From Fodinibacter sp963707895 (lineage in GTDB: Bacteria > Actinomycetota > Actinomycetes > Actinomycetales > Dermatophilaceae), in NCBI GenBank assembly GCA_963707895.1, contig CAVPRS010000003.1, positions 310,001 through 374,000 on the forward strand: a DNA stretch of 64,000 nucleotides, in the 5' to 3' direction. Positions 62,526 to 64,000 of this stretch are shown here, piece by piece. The notes beneath the pieces are model-generated. The model was not told the DNA's origin and made no database searches. It worked only from the letters and a program-made list of their open reading frames with translations. Every line of letters starts with the position of its first letter. Within the stretch, counting starts at the first letter, position 1. The translations under genes were made by a program, and so were the position numbers.

Positions 62526-64000
62526 ATGAGCCCTGCAGCGAAGTCGCCCAAGTCGTCGAAGTCCGCCTCGAGCTCGGCCAAGTCGGCCAAGTCGTCCGGC
62601 GGCCCTCCGCCGCCGCCCGGTGCGCCGGCCCTTGCACCGGTCTCCCTCGAGGAGCCGACTGCTTCCCACGACCCGCTGCCGCCCAAGCCCGAGCAGGACT
62701 CACCGGAGACGGTGTCCCCCACCGGCGCCGAGACCGGGGCAGACCCCATGACGGCCGGCCAGCAGGAGGCGTTCCTCACCACGTCCCTGGGCGCCCGGCT
62801 GCGCGACACCGACCACTCGCTGCGAGCGGGCAACCGCGGGCCGACCCTGCTCCAGGACCACCACCTGCGCGAGAAGATCACCCACTTCGACCACGAGCGC
62901 ATCCCGGAGCGCGTCGTCCACGCTCGCGGCACCGGCGCGCACGGCACCTTCGTCGGGTACGGCAGTGCATCGGAGCTGACCTCCGCTGCCTTCCTCGAGA
63001 AGGACGTCGAGACACCGGTGTTCGTGCGGTTCTCCACGGTCGCGGGGTCGCGCGGCTCAGCCGACTCGGTGCGCGACACCCGGGGCTTCGCGACGAAGTT
63101 CTACACCGAGCAGGGCGTCTTCGACCTGGTCGGCAACAACATCCCGGTGTTCTTCATCCAGGACGGCATCAAGTTCCCCGACGTCATCCACGCCGCCAAG
63201 CCCCACCCCGACCGCGAGATCCCGCAGGCGCAGACGGCGCACGACACCTTCTGGGACTTCGTCTCGCTGCACACCGAGGCGCAGCACCACACGATCTGGG
63301 CGATGTCCGACCGCGCCATCCCTCGCTCGTACCGCCACATGGAGGGGTTCGGTGTCCACACGTTCCGCCTCGTCAACACCGCCGGCGAGACCACCCTGGT
63401 GAAGTTCCACTGGAAGCCGCGGCTCGGCGTCCACTCGCTCACCTGGGAGGAGGCCCAGCTGCTGGGCGGCATGGATCCCGACTTCCACCGCCGCGACCTC
63501 TACGACGCCATCGAGTCCGGTGCCCTCCCGCAGTGGGAGCTCGGGGTGCAGGCCTTCGAGGACACCGAGGAGCAGACCTTCGAGGGGATCGACCTGCTCG
63601 ACCCGACGAAGCTGGTTCCCGAGGAGCTCGCCCCGGTGCAGCCGCTCGGCCTGCTCACGCTGTCCGGCACGCCGACGAACTTCTTCGCCGAGTCCGAGCA
63701 GGTCGCCTTCGACGTGGGCCACCTGGTGCCCGGCATCGACGTCACCGACGACCCGCTGCTCCAGGTACGCCTCTTCTCGTACGTCGACACCCAGCTCACC
63801 CGCCTGGGCGGCCCGAACTTCAACCAGCTGCCCGTCAACCGCCCGCACGCGCCGGTCAACGACATGCTGCGGGACGGCATGCACCAGACCGCTGTGCACT
63901 CGGGTGTGGCCCCCTACCGACCCAACTCGCTCGACGGTGGGTGCCCCTTCGTCGCCGGTGACGCCGAGCACGCCTTCCTGGACGTGCCGCAGGCGGTGGC
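62526..64000 (+). CDS. katE: Large-subunit haem catalase, 3' end outside window
   Basis: 491 codons are visible and the frame is open at the right edge. A Lys/Ser/Pro-rich N-terminal extension of about 75 residues precedes the catalase core: GNRGPTLLQDHHLREKITHF, catalytic His132 in VHARGTGAHG, catalytic Asn in FDLVGNNIPVFFIQD, and RDTRGFATKFYTEQG. Long N-termini occur in clade-2 catalases such as E. coli HPII. An ATG at 62748 is a possible later start. It decomposes peroxide; a stress-type promoter suggests SigB-class control. A second catalase besides katG in this window. Confidence 0.92.
   Translation, partial: MSPAAKSPKSSKSASSSAKSAKSSGGPPPPPGAPALAPVSLEEPTASHDPLPPKPEQDSPETVSPTGAETGADPMTAGQQEAFLTTSLGARLRDTDHSLRAGNRGPTLLQDHHLREKITHFDHERIPERVVHARGTGAHGTFVGYGSASELTSAAFLEKDVETPVFVRFSTVAGSRGSADSVRDTRGFATKFYTEQGVFDLVGNNIPVFFIQDGIKFPDVIHAAKPHPDREIPQAQTAHDTFWDFVSLHTEAQHHTIWAMSDRAIPRSYRHMEGFGVHTFRLVNTAGETTLVKFHWKPRLGVHSLTWEEAQLLGGMDPDFHRRDLYDAIESGALPQWELGVQAFEDTEEQTFEGIDLLDPTKLVPEELAPVQPLGLLTLSGTPTNFFAESEQVAFDVGHLVPGIDVTDDPLLQVRLFSYVDTQLTRLGGPNFNQLPVNRPHAPVNDMLRDGMHQTAVHSGVAPYRPNSLDGGCPFVAGDAEHAFLDVPQAV

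Noticed and set aside
1..64000. tRNA, rRNA, prophage or plasmid features
   Set aside because: No cloverleaf-like or rRNA-like stretch, integrase, terminase or replication gene was seen on reading both strands; a covariance-model search was not possible here.

Overview
The window is high-GC actinobacterial DNA. Third codon positions are almost always G or C, GTG starts are common, and 4-bp start/stop overlaps link many neighbours. Mycothiol- and F420-linked enzyme families, ANTAR regulators, a FurA-KatG pair, a DinB2-type polymerase and DUF7218/DUF6325 proteins point to the Micrococcales, probably near the Intrasporangiaceae. That placement is inference from gene content, not a measured phylogeny. 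I saw no rRNA, tRNA, CRISPR array, transposase or prophage gene.

Layout. 0-3 kb: a DUF4097 gene with a repeated operator, then a divergent arsenic locus (arsI-acr3-arsC against arsR). 3-11 kb: ung, a GDSL hydrolase, an acyl-CoA dehydrogenase, a lipoprotein, an MFS exporter, and a gabT-SDR pair. 10.8-17 kb: small stress-type proteins (DUF7218, DUF6325, SHOCT, DUF2252), plus a response regulator and histidine kinase that converge and overlap at their 3' ends. 17-25 kb: a large LuxR/MalT-type ATPase regulator, a SulP transporter, and furA-katG. 25-30 kb: a six-gene minus-strand run (GTP cyclohydrolase II, RibD-type reductase, flippase-like membrane protein, GT4 glycosyltransferase, degenerate 6-pyruvoyl-tetrahydropterin-synthase-like protein, medium-chain dehydrogenase). 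It looks like an uncharacterised pterin- or pyrimidine-linked pathway and is the best candidate here for an undescribed system. 30-35.7 kb: an ECF sigma/anti-sigma pair and a four-gene ABC-2 transporter operon. 35.8-42.3 kb: GH13 glucosidase, mobA, dinB2, oxidoreductases and an F420-type enzyme. 42.5-53 kb: a complete L-arabinose unit (araB-araD-araA, then a sugar-binding protein, ATPase and permease), a LacI regulator with matching operators, and galM. 53-64 kb: a stress island with an alcohol dehydrogenase, three ANTAR proteins, DUF2231, hemerythrin, a phytoene-desaturase-like oxidoreductase, SDR/SRPBCC and a large-subunit catalase.

Three cross-cutting signals stand out. (1) A promoter motif G-N-N-T, 15-16 bases, GGGTA(G/C), matching the SigB/SigF general-stress class, sits in front of at least six genes, most of them in the last 10 kb. 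(2) A roughly 46-bp palindromic intergenic repeat occurs in six full copies and one partial copy, two of them inside a 63-bp tandem array. (3) At least seven otherwise well-conserved genes (DUF2252, katG, GH13, mycothiol-dependent isomerase, araB, alcohol dehydrogenase, PAS-GAF-ANTAR) are each broken by one small indel. So many in 64 kb is more easily explained by indel errors in the assembly than by real gene decay, so the products should be treated as probably functional.
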